Of a stretch of DNA of 64,000 nt, positions 15,947 to 22,849 are shown piece after piece. Position 1 is the first letter of the stretch, and the number at the start of each line of letters is the position of its first letter. Location: assembly GCA_002482845.1 (NCBI GenBank), contig DLGT01000059.1, forward strand, positions 10,812 through 74,811, in the 5' to 3' direction. Source of the DNA: Saprospiraceae bacterium UBA7687 (GTDB taxonomy: Bacteria > Bacteroidota > Bacteroidia > Chitinophagales > Saprospiraceae). Both the position numbers and the translations under genes were made by a program. Below the pieces are notes generated by a model that was given only the letters and a program-made list of their open reading frames with translations, had not been told where the DNA came from and ran no database searches.

Positions 15947-16759
15947 ATGAAATTTATCCAATTCACCATCATCCTTACTTTATTCTGTATTAATGTCTTA
16001 ACAGGTCAAAGTTATAAAGGTCCTTTATTTGAAAAGTGCAAACTGACCGACCCATCCGAAGTTGATAAATGTAACAAAAAAGAAATGTTACAATTTATTC
16101 AACAGGAAATATTGTCTCAATATGGGGATGTCAAAAAATCAGATGTGATGAATAACATTATACTCACCTTTGATGTAAAAAAAGATGGAAGTGTATCCAA
16201 TGTATCTTTAATGGAAAAGACTCAGTCACGAATGTTTGTGACAAGTGCGATGCTTAATATTGGTGTTAAAAATATACCTAGTTTTATTGGTAATGAAGGA
16301 CTATCAATTAGATACTTGTACCCAAGAACGCCAACAGAAAGTCAAGATGAAAACTTGATTACCATCTCTCCTTTACAAGTTGAAATATTTAAGGTAGTAG
16401 AAAAAATGCCAAAATTTCCAGGTTGTGCTTTTGAACATGATGCTAGGGAATGTAGTAATAAAAAACTCGACAAATACATTGACAAAAATTTAGTGTACCC
16501 AAAAGAGGCTATAGACAATAAGATTGAAGGAACAGTGGTTGTTCAATTTATTGTCAATGAAGATGGCCTTATTACCAATGCGGAAATAAAAAAAGATATT
16601 GGTTTCGGTTGTGGTCAAGCTGCCTTAGATGTTATCGAATCAATGAATGACATGTCAGAAAGATGGACACCAGGCGCGCAAAGAACAAGAATAGTTCCTG
16701 TATTGATTACAAAATCAATAGAATTCAAACTTAACAAAAAACAATTAAAAAAGGATTAA
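15947..16759 (+). CDS. Secreted TonB-C-domain protein
   Basis: A 270-residue third paralogue with signal peptide (1-21, LTGQS). Residues about 25-125 form a degenerate copy (FEKCKLTDPSEVDKCNKKEM, ILTFDVKKDGSVSNVSL), and the canonical domain follows (FPGCAFEHDARECS, VVVQFIVNEDGLITNAEI, GFGCGQAALDVIESM, RWTPGAQR). It lies 40 bp after the previous stop, so probably the same transcript. It is followed by the hairpin at 16801-16825. The protein is longer than a lone TonB C-domain because of the degenerate front domain, which mirrors the front of the 14092 protein. Confidence 0.8.
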   Translation: MKFIQFTIILTLFCINVLTGQSYKGPLFEKCKLTDPSEVDKCNKKEMLQFIQQEILSQYGDVKKSDVMNNIILTFDVKKDGSVSNVSLMEKTQSRMFVTSAMLNIGVKNIPSFIGNEGLSIRYLYPRTPTESQDENLITISPLQVEIFKVVEKMPKFPGCAFEHDARECSNKKLDKYIDKNLVYPKEAIDNKIEGTVVVQFIVNEDGLITNAEIKKDIGFGCGQAALDVIESMNDMSERWTPGAQRTRIVPVLITKSIEFKLNKKQLKKD

Positions 16760-16800
16760 AAGCATTTTTGTTAAGCATAGCGTCCTTGTTAAGTTTAGGT

Positions 16801-16825
16801 TAGTAAAAGCGTCTAGCTTTTACTA
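16801..16825. terminator. Bidirectional hairpin between convergent genes
   Basis: TAGTAAAAGC (16801-16810) and GCTTTTACTA (16816-16825) pair perfectly around loop GTCTA, between the TonB-C gene (stop 16759) and the convergent peroxidase gene (stop 16831). A related hairpin AAAAGC-GTCTT-GCTTTT sits at 17807-17823. Confidence 0.6.
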
Positions 16826-16830
16826 GCAAA

Positions 16831-17421
16831 CTACTTCACAGCTGCTGCAAACTCAGGACTTTCAGGCGTAATACCTGACGCAAAAAAGTGGGTGAGTTTA
16901 CCATTTTCATCAATTAGATATTTGCAAAAATTCCAACTTGGCACATCACTATTCCATCCATTTTGCTCAGGATTGGTCAGATATTTATAAACAGCACTTT
17001 GATTATCACCTTTTACATCGACTTTATCAAACATTTGGAAGGTAACACCATAATTCTTTTGGCAAAAAGCCCCGATTTCTTCTGCATTTCCAGGTTCTTG
17101 AGACATAAACTGATTACATGGAAATCCCAAAACGACTACTTTATCCTTATTTTTTTCATAATACGCTTGCCAATCTGCATATTGTGGGGTGTAACCACAT
17201 TTAGAAGCTGTGTTTAAAACAATTATTTTTTTGCCTTTATATTGATCCATTGAAATGGTATCTCCATCTATTGATAAGGCCTTTAAGGAATGAAATGAAA
17301 CAGGATCTGAATTTACCATAATAGCATTTGATTGAGAATTAACTTTATTTGAATTGAAGCAACTTATAAACCAAGCAGGAACACTTAGTAGGATGGCTAG
17401 TATTACTTTTGGATGGATCAT
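16831..17421 (-). CDS. Glutathione-peroxidase-family thiol peroxidase (lipoprotein)
   Basis: A 196-residue enzyme of the GPx fold: NTASKCGYTPQY with the peroxidatic Cys (about 76), the FPCNQFMSQEPG block with Gln, and WNFCKYLID with the catalytic Trp/Asn. It would reduce hydroperoxides with thioredoxin-like donors. The N-terminus has a hydrophobic helix ending FISC, a plausible lipobox, so it may be a periplasmic or outer-membrane lipoprotein. It is a single gene. The start codon is preceded on its strand by AACTAAACGAC, a sequence also found at 15901, 54102 and (as CTAAACGAC) 56986. Confidence 0.9.
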   Translation of the reverse strand: MIHPKVILAILLSVPAWFISCFNSNKVNSQSNAIMVNSDPVSFHSLKALSIDGDTISMDQYKGKKIIVLNTASKCGYTPQYADWQAYYEKNKDKVVVLGFPCNQFMSQEPGNAEEIGAFCQKNYGVTFQMFDKVDVKGDNQSAVYKYLTNPEQNGWNSDVPSWNFCKYLIDENGKLTHFFASGITPESPEFAAAVK

Positions 17422-18149
17422 GTCGTTTAGTTTTAATGATTAAAAAGGCATAAACAAGCATTATATGTTTTTGTTTATATTCACATTAAAATATGGCTGG
17501 GAGAAGGGTAGTTACCCTAGATAATGCGAAGCTTTTCCCATATAATCAAATTCCCAATTCTGCAAATCATCAGTTTCCGTTAATCAACAATTTAGCAATT
17601 CAGCAATTTTCCTAGTTTCCTTTAATTTCAAAGCTAGAAGTTAAAAGATTAATTCAATTTAAATAACTCCCATTAAAATCTTGAAAATTATTTCCTCAAA
17701 ATATTTTAGAGAAAATACTCGTTAATTATCTATTACTTAGGATCAAAGTATTGTTTTATGAATATACATTCAATTTTAGATTTATCGTTGCAAAGCTTGA
17801 CTTTATAAAAGCGTCTTGCTTTTCATAGAATTCTACTTTTTGTATTTTCCGCCAAATATTTAAAGCAACATTGTAAAAAAGTACAAATCTTTTTAAACAG
17901 CTTCTTTACTTTGTAAAGGTATAATTATAATGTATACTAAAAGTGATTAATTACTAACTATATAGCTGCCATAATAACCAAAACCAATAAATCATTTACC
18001 CCATAATTAATATTATGTTAAATAGGATAATTGAACAATACCCTCACTATGCTTCATCTCTCTACTTAATTTAAAATCTTTACTCATTTAATGCGTTCTA
18101 CGATACAAATATTATTAATTTGTTTTATGTTTGCAGCAAATAATTTGTT
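17422..18149. other. 728-bp intergenic region without a gene
   Basis: No reading frame with coding character is seen. It holds a GGGTAGTTACCC palindrome near 17505 inside a wider fold (TGGGAGAAG pairing with CTTTTCCCA), a hairpin AAAAGC-GTCTT-GCTTTT (17807-17823) with the same loop start as 16801-16825, and CTTTAC-TTT-GTAAAG near 17908. The right end carries the pssA promoter. Confidence 0.5.
18126..18133 (+). promoter_or_regulatory. -7 box TATGTTTG upstream of pssA
   Basis: An exact TAnnTTTG match 16 bp before the TTG start at 18150. The -33 region has no clear TTG. Its position supports the TTG start, because any start further upstream would lie before the promoter. Confidence 0.45.
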
Positions 18150-18848
18150 TTGAGAAAATATATTCCATCCGCTATAACTGCTGGAAATTTAGTTTGTGGA
18201 TTTGCCGCCATACAAATTGGTGATTTCTATTGGAGTCCAATACTATTGGTATGCAGTTTTATATTTGACGGACTAGATGGCTTGGTGGCTCGTGCATTAG
18301 GAGTCACAAGTGAATTTGGTAAACAAATGGATTCATTGGCAGATGTCGTAAGCTTTGGTGTAGCACCTGCATATTTATATTTTTTATTAGCTCCTGACGA
18401 TTCTTGGCATTGTAAAGTTGTACCAGCTGTAATAGTTATTGCTGGAACTATACGTTTGGCTAAATTCAACATTTCTCCATCTCGTGTATATTTCCAAGGA
18501 TTACCAATACCTGCCAACGCCTTATTTTATATAGGGATCATTTTTGCGCTTGAAAATAATAGTGACTTCTTTAATGAATTTTTCAACAATAAGGTATATT
18601 ATCTATTGACGCCGTTTGTCATGAGTGCAATGATGTTGAGTTTCGGCTTTAGAATGATATCCATTAAGTCTATGACAAAACACTGGAAGGATAATGTTTT
18701 TCATTACATCGTTGCTATAGTTTCAGTGATTATTGCTATCATTTATAAATATGAATCTATCGTTTACATTGTTGTTGCGTATATACTGATTTCAATTATA
18801 CACACAATAGTGAGTAAATATCTAGAAAAAGTAGCAAAATTGCTTTAA
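18150..18848 (+). CDS. pssA: CDP-diacylglycerol-serine O-phosphatidyltransferase
   Basis: A 232-residue integral membrane enzyme that makes phosphatidylserine from CDP-diacylglycerol and serine, the precursor of phosphatidylethanolamine. The CDP-alcohol phosphotransferase signature D-x2-DG-x2-AR-x8-G-x3-D-x3-D is complete (from DGLDGLVARAL to MDSLADV, about residues 37-63). About six to eight membrane helices are visible. The start is TTG: MRKYIP aligns with the usual beginning of the family and no ATG lies upstream in frame. It stands alone, 38 bp before the ferredoxin gene. Confidence 0.93.
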   Translation: MRKYIPSAITAGNLVCGFAAIQIGDFYWSPILLVCSFIFDGLDGLVARALGVTSEFGKQMDSLADVVSFGVAPAYLYFLLAPDDSWHCKVVPAVIVIAGTIRLAKFNISPSRVYFQGLPIPANALFYIGIIFALENNSDFFNEFFNNKVYYLLTPFVMSAMMLSFGFRMISIKSMTKHWKDNVFHYIVAIVSVIIAIIYKYESIVYIVVAYILISIIHTIVSKYLEKVAKLL

Positions 18849-18886
18849 CTTTGTGCTTCTTTAGTGTTTTAAGATAAAATAAAAAA

Positions 18887-19234
18887 ATGGCGATTATCAT
18901 TACTGATGAGTGTATTAATTGTGGAGCTTGTGAACCAGAATGTCCTAACAATGCTATTTATGAAGGTGGCGTAGAATGGGCGATAAAAGACGGTACTAAT
19001 TTAAAAGGCAACTACACTCTTGAAGACGGATCTATTGTTGATGCAGCGGCACCACAGAAACCTGTCATGGATGATTTCTACTTTATCGTTCCAGATAAGT
19101 GTACAGAATGTGTTGGTTTTCATGAAGAACCACAGTGTGCAGCAGTCTGTCCTGTAGATTGTTGTGTTCCAGACCCAGATAGAGTTGAAACAAAGGAAGA
19201 CTTACTAGGTAAAAAAGGTAGATTACATTTATAA
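18887..19234 (+). CDS. 4Fe-4S dicluster ferredoxin
   Basis: 115 residues with one full cluster motif at the N-terminus (CINCGACEPECP, Cys 9, 12, 15 and 19) and a second set (CTECVGFHEEPQCAAVCP), where the longer spacing is typical of bacterial 2[4Fe-4S] ferredoxins of the Alvin type. It transfers low-potential electrons in the cytoplasm; the partner is unknown. A TAACTTTG -7 box at 18846-18853 overlaps the end of pssA, so it can be transcribed on its own as well as by read-through. Confidence 0.93.
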   Translation: MAIIITDECINCGACEPECPNNAIYEGGVEWAIKDGTNLKGNYTLEDGSIVDAAAPQKPVMDDFYFIVPDKCTECVGFHEEPQCAAVCPVDCCVPDPDRVETKEDLLGKKGRLHL

Positions 19235-19281
19235 TCATTTCATATAGTAGCCCTACCCTATTAAATATCAGCTTGTTATAT

Positions 19282-20550
19282 CTATTTTATAAAGTTATAC
19301 TTTAATCCTAATTCAAACCATTGTCTACTATTCTTGTTGCTATAACTTAGCTGGAAGTTATTGTTGTTGGTGTTATTGTTGTTTGATGTTAAAAAATGAT
19401 GGACATTTCCGTATAGATTGAAGCCCCTAATCAATTTATATTCCAAGCCAAGATTCAAGTGATATGTTAGTTTCTGATGTTGTGTTGATTGCTCAGCTTC
19501 TATTAAAAATTCATTTAAATCTTTAACACCTGTTTGGTCTTGGTAAAGAGCTTGAGTTTCGTCATCAATTTTATATGACTCACTGATAAGGTAGCCTAAG
19601 TTAAAAGCTCCAAGTACATTTAATTTGTTATTTATTTGGTATTTAATACCTCCTGAGACTTCTGCATAATTTAGAGATTTAGTGATGTCATTTATAATTA
19701 ATTCACCTAAGTCTCTATCTAAACTTAAATTTGATGAATTGGTAGCTGACTCTAAGTTTTTTACACTACTGTTATTCAATTGTATATTTGTATTTGTCCC
19801 TTTGTATTGTCTCCAGCCTAGATTAGAAAATAATGATAGTGTCTTATTAAGGCCCTTTTCGACTTGAACACCTACGTAAGTCGAAGAAATAGCATCGAAA
19901 CTAGTTGTTGCTACACCTGTAATAACGCCTAACTTAAAAGTACTTATGTTTTCATTATTTTTGACGACCATACTAGGTAAGTTATGATGGTAGTTAAGTG
20001 AATTAATGGCAATTGCATTTAGTTGATCAACATTATATACTTCTGGCAATATAATGTGACTCTCATCTTTTTCGAAATCTTCAGTACCATACTGTGTCAT
20101 AATGGAAGGGTCTTCCTGTAGTTTTGCGATATTTATTATATCTGGCTCACTCTTCACTATTAGATTCTTTTGCCTATGAATAGATTGTTTTGTAAAATTT
20201 GTTTCTTTAGATTTGGAAAGGATCTTATCTCTACGACCTTTACTCTGTGTAGGAGAATTATTGGTAGATGATTCAATGTTTAGATTTGAATTTTCGGTTG
20301 TAGTACTTGCTATGTGTATGTCTGTTGACTCTTCTGAAAGAAACTTTTCTTCATGCTTAGATTTTACATTATTGTCAGTATTTTGATTTGATACATAAAT
20401 AGCACTTGAAAAAGAAATAATCCCAAACGCAAATATCCAAACCCAAAGAATCCTACGTTTTTTGTTTTGGATAGGCATTTCTTTATCTAGAATGCTTTCC
20501 ATGGCATTCCAGTTTTTATTCATGATATTATTGATTCTTTTATTTTCCAT
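19282..20550 (-). CDS. One-TM protein with beta-barrel-like C-terminus (putative anti-sigma partner)
   Basis: 422 residues in three parts: a cytoplasmic N-terminus (1-33, MNKNWNAMESILDKEMPIQN), one membrane helix (about 34-53, ILWVWIFAFGIISFSSAIYV) and a long extracytoplasmic region, Ser/Asn/Thr-rich to about 200 and then strand-rich (TTSFDAISSTYVGVQVEKG, YAEVSGGIKYQINNKLNVLG, FELGLKYNFIK) like an outer-membrane beta barrel. The start overlaps the ECF sigma gene by 11 bp, the position usually taken by the anti-sigma factor. The N-terminus does not match known anti-sigma folds closely. A protein spanning the inner membrane with a barrel-like outer part is odd; the barrel may instead be a periplasmic beta domain. 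Confidence 0.75.
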   Translation of the reverse strand: MENKRINNIMNKNWNAMESILDKEMPIQNKKRRILWVWIFAFGIISFSSAIYVSNQNTDNNVKSKHEEKFLSEESTDIHIASTTTENSNLNIESSTNNSPTQSKGRRDKILSKSKETNFTKQSIHRQKNLIVKSEPDIINIAKLQEDPSIMTQYGTEDFEKDESHIILPEVYNVDQLNAIAINSLNYHHNLPSMVVKNNENISTFKLGVITGVATTSFDAISSTYVGVQVEKGLNKTLSLFSNLGWRQYKGTNTNIQLNNSSVKNLESATNSSNLSLDRDLGELIINDITKSLNYAEVSGGIKYQINNKLNVLGAFNLGYLISESYKIDDETQALYQDQTGVKDLNEFLIEAEQSTQHQKLTYHLNLGLEYKLIRGFNLYGNVHHFLTSNNNNTNNNNFQLSYSNKNSRQWFELGLKYNFIK

Positions 20551-21106
20551 ATTGATATGTGCTATTATTGGAATATTTAATTAAAGCTTGTAATTTTTTT
20601 CTTGCTTCTGACAAATACCATTTAGAAGTGCCCTCAGAAATACGGAGGTACTCCCCTATTTCTTTATGGCTATATCCTTCTATAGCATACTTCACGAATA
20701 CTTCTTTTATGGAACCTGTCAGCGTATCGATTTTTGAAATAATGTCATCATAATCATGAATCGGTGCACTATTGTCTGAAATGTTATAATCGTAGTCATC
20801 AATATTTAGAAATCTTATTTCTTTGTTTTTTTTCCTAAAATAATCCGCCATTGTGTTAAAAGTAATCCTTCTAACCCAACCTTCTAATGATCCTCTTGAT
20901 TCAAATTTTCCTATATTTTTGAATACTGAAAGGAATGCATCATTAATAATTGCACAAATGACATCTTCGTCTTGGGTATACCGTAAACACATTTGAAACA
21001 TTTTACTGAAATATAGTTTATATAGCTGTTCCTGACATTTTCTGTCATTATTTGTGCATCCTTTGATTAAGGATTTTTCGTCGATATTTTGATTTGGGTT
21101 AAACAA
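20540..21106 (-). CDS. ECF-type RNA polymerase sigma factor
   Basis: 188 residues with sigma region 2 (about 10-80, LYKLYFSKMFQMCLRYTQDE, then RGSLEGWVRRITFNTMADYFR) and region 4 (about 120-175, SIKEVFVKYAIEGYSHKEI and ISEGTSKWYLSEARKKL). It directs RNA polymerase to stress or envelope genes when released from an inhibitor. The overlapping downstream gene at 19282-20550 is the likely regulator. The leader upstream contains an intrinsic terminator (21171-21221) 65 bp before the ATG, so expression may depend on read-through or on a separate promoter. Confidence 0.92.
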   Translation of the reverse strand: MFNPNQNIDEKSLIKGCTNNDRKCQEQLYKLYFSKMFQMCLRYTQDEDVICAIINDAFLSVFKNIGKFESRGSLEGWVRRITFNTMADYFRKKNKEIRFLNIDDYDYNISDNSAPIHDYDDIISKIDTLTGSIKEVFVKYAIEGYSHKEIGEYLRISEGTSKWYLSEARKKLQALIKYSNNSTYQYGK

Positions 21107-21170
21107 ATGAATTCCAATTTTACTTTATCTTACCATTAGACGTACGATTTATATACAAAGGTTGGTAAAA

Positions 21171-21221
21171 GTACAAAAAAAAATGTTAGAAAAAGATCCA
21201 CTGGATCGCTTTCTAACATTT
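21171..21221 (-). terminator. Strong intrinsic terminator upstream of the sigma gene
   Basis: Read on the minus strand: a 12-bp perfect stem (AAATGTTAGAAA at 21181-21192 with TTTCTAACATTT at 21210-21221), an inner stem GATCC/GGATC, then a run of about nine Ts (21172-21183 complement). This is a textbook intrinsic terminator. It closes the small minus-strand transcript from about 21.4 or 21.7 kb, or acts as an attenuator of the sigma operon 65 bp further on. Confidence 0.85.
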
Positions 21222-21275
21222 AATTGTGTGTATTTGTGTTTAAAAATTCCTGGGGGGAACGGAATGGTACCTAAA

Positions 21276-21389
21276 TTAAACACCGATAAACATGTCATGC
21301 TCTTCCTCCTGAGGAAAAGTGACAACCTTCTTAGTTTTCGTAAAAACTCTACTGAAGAAGGATTTTGCATTCTTCAAAAAATTGTTCAT
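21276..21389 (-). CDS. Candidate 37-residue small protein in a folded transcript
   Basis: The minus strand opens at 21389 with an ATG and encodes MNNFLKNAKSFFSRVFTKTK, then a tail with QEEEHDMFIGV, stopping at 21276, 54 bases before the terminator stem. The N-terminal half is a basic amphipathic helix. However, the same stretch folds strongly: CCTTCTT/AAGAAGG (21326-21332 with 21355-21361) enclosing AGTTTT/AAAACT, TTCCTC/GAGGAA (21303-21316) and ATTCC/GGAAT (21246-21265). It may therefore be a structured RNA rather than a gene, or both. Confidence 0.4.
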   Translation of the reverse strand: MNNFLKNAKSFFSRVFTKTKKVVTFPQEEEHDMFIGV

Positions 21390-21521
21390 GGATTAAAATT
21401 TATATATATAATACGTCTAAGGTACGAGAAATGTTATTGCTTTTGCTCACAATAATTTGTTAATGTTAGTTTTTCAGGGTATTCCTGTAGGAAAAAACGC
21501 TGTTTTGACAAAATTTTACAT

Positions 21522-21698
21522 TTATCTAAGATACTTTTCTAGCTCTTCTCCTTCATCATCATATAATTCTTCCCAGAATTTTTTAGACTTTAAATCCACT
21601 TTCGATTCATATGATGTCATTTTTTTCTTTGGCTTTATGGTTTCGGCATCAGTTCCAAAAGGGTTTTTTACTACTTTTTTTGGCTTATTAGTTTTCAT
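21522..21698 (-). CDS. 58-residue charged small protein
   Basis: An ATG at 21698 starts a clean 58-codon frame: a lysine-rich front (MKTNKPKKVVKNPFGTD), a middle KPKKKMTSYESKVDLKSKKF and an acidic end WEELYDDEGEELEKYLR. The composition (Lys front, Asp/Glu tail, single Trp) is protein-like and unlike chance A/T-rich translation; the opposite-strand frame is a low-complexity Ser/Phe shadow. Unknown family, probably cytoplasmic. It lies upstream of the 37-residue candidate and the terminator, which may be the end of its transcript. Confidence 0.6.
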   Translation of the reverse strand: MKTNKPKKVVKNPFGTDAETIKPKKKMTSYESKVDLKSKKFWEELYDDEGEELEKYLR

Positions 21699-21966
21699 AA
21701 CAATTTAAAAAAGGTTATTTTGTTTAGGTGTTATTAATAAATCTTATACAAAAATAATAGGTTTTTCAATATCTAACTACATTTTAGATATTTTTTTTTG
21801 ATATATTTAAAATTTTGATAATTCGTATAAATAAGGATATTTCGGAGAACTTATAAACAACGTATAATATACCGTAGTAAGTTATATACCTGTACAATTC
21901 CAATTTATAATTTGCCATAGTATCTATCTGCCTTATTTATACTATTCTTTCAATTAAGTATGCGCT

Positions 21967-22812
21967 TTATACCTGTTTCAGAGAATTTGCAATTAAACGT
22001 ATGGTTTTCTTTCTAATTATTCTCTCAATGTCACGATTTACTTCATTTAGTTTGTATTGAAATTTTAAGGTTAAGTAGTCATGGTGAACATCTACAATTT
22101 TGATATTGAATGATTCAGGCTCGATAAATTGATGGAAACTTTTTAAAGATTCAGATAAATTTTTCTCTAAAGATTCAATGGTGGTCAGATAATTTAAATT
22201 TAATTCAAAGTCAATGCTTACTTTTTTGATCTCCCTTTTGGTGTAGTTTATAATTTCAGACATATATACTTTATCATTTGGTATATAAATAATGTCATCA
22301 TCATCATTGAGTAGAGCTACTTTTGTTAGGTTGATATCTATAATTTTACCTTTATTTTCACCGATTTTTACATAGTCATCAATATTGATCTCTTTTGAAA
22401 AACTAATGATAATCCCACTTATAATCCCACTCACATAATCCTTAGAAATAATGGCAATAGCTGCTGCTACGATACTCAACGATGTCAATAAATCCTTAAA
22501 ATCTATACCCCAAAATCCTAAGATCATCATTAATACACCGATTGTCACTATGATGTAGTATAGGTTATTGATTCCATTTATGACATTGTCCGTATATTTA
22601 TATGGAATATTCTTCCGTAATCTATATATCATGATCAATACAGCGGTCACAATATTGACAATTGTAAATAGAATCAAAAACTCGATTATACTATGCAGAA
22701 AATCATATAAATGTGCTAGAGATGTTTTGTTTAGCTCAATGTATCTTCGCGCTATAAAAAATATTCCTAAAAGTAAAAACCTAATAAAATACCTAACTAT
22801 GACCGGACCCAT
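21967..22812 (-). CDS. MscS-family small-conductance mechanosensitive channel
   Basis: 281 residues: three or four membrane helices in the first 125 residues, the pore helix region SLSIVAAAIAIISKDYVSGI (about 112-131), the MscS beta domain (DDYVKIGENKGKIIDINL, then YIPNDKVYMSEIINYTKRE) and the C-terminal alpha/beta cage domain. It opens under membrane tension to release solutes on osmotic downshock. It lies 37 bp downstream of comEC on the same strand, so co-transcription is possible. Length and order match the short MscS type. Confidence 0.92.
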   Translation of the reverse strand: MGPVIVRYFIRFLLLGIFFIARRYIELNKTSLAHLYDFLHSIIEFLILFTIVNIVTAVLIMIYRLRKNIPYKYTDNVINGINNLYYIIVTIGVLMMILGFWGIDFKDLLTSLSIVAAAIAIISKDYVSGIISGIIISFSKEINIDDYVKIGENKGKIIDINLTKVALLNDDDDIIYIPNDKVYMSEIINYTKREIKKVSIDFELNLNYLTTIESLEKNLSESLKSFHQFIEPESFNIKIVDVHHDYLTLKFQYKLNEVNRDIERIIRKKTIRLIANSLKQV

Positions 22813-22849
22813 TAATATCTATTTGTTATTGACAAATTACACTTTATAA

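Noticed and set aside
14092..16759. Calling the three TonB-C proteins TonB energy transducers
   Set aside because: They have cleavable signal peptides and no N-terminal anchor or Pro-rich segment, so the usual mechanism cannot be claimed.
21149..21370. 73-residue minus-strand frame and 97-residue plus-strand frame over the terminator region
   Set aside because: They run through the terminator hairpin and T-run and have no coding character; the 37-codon frame and the RNA fold explain the region better.
21457..21708. 83-residue plus-strand frame rich in Ser and Phe
   Set aside because: It is the shadow of the 58-residue charged protein on the minus strand.
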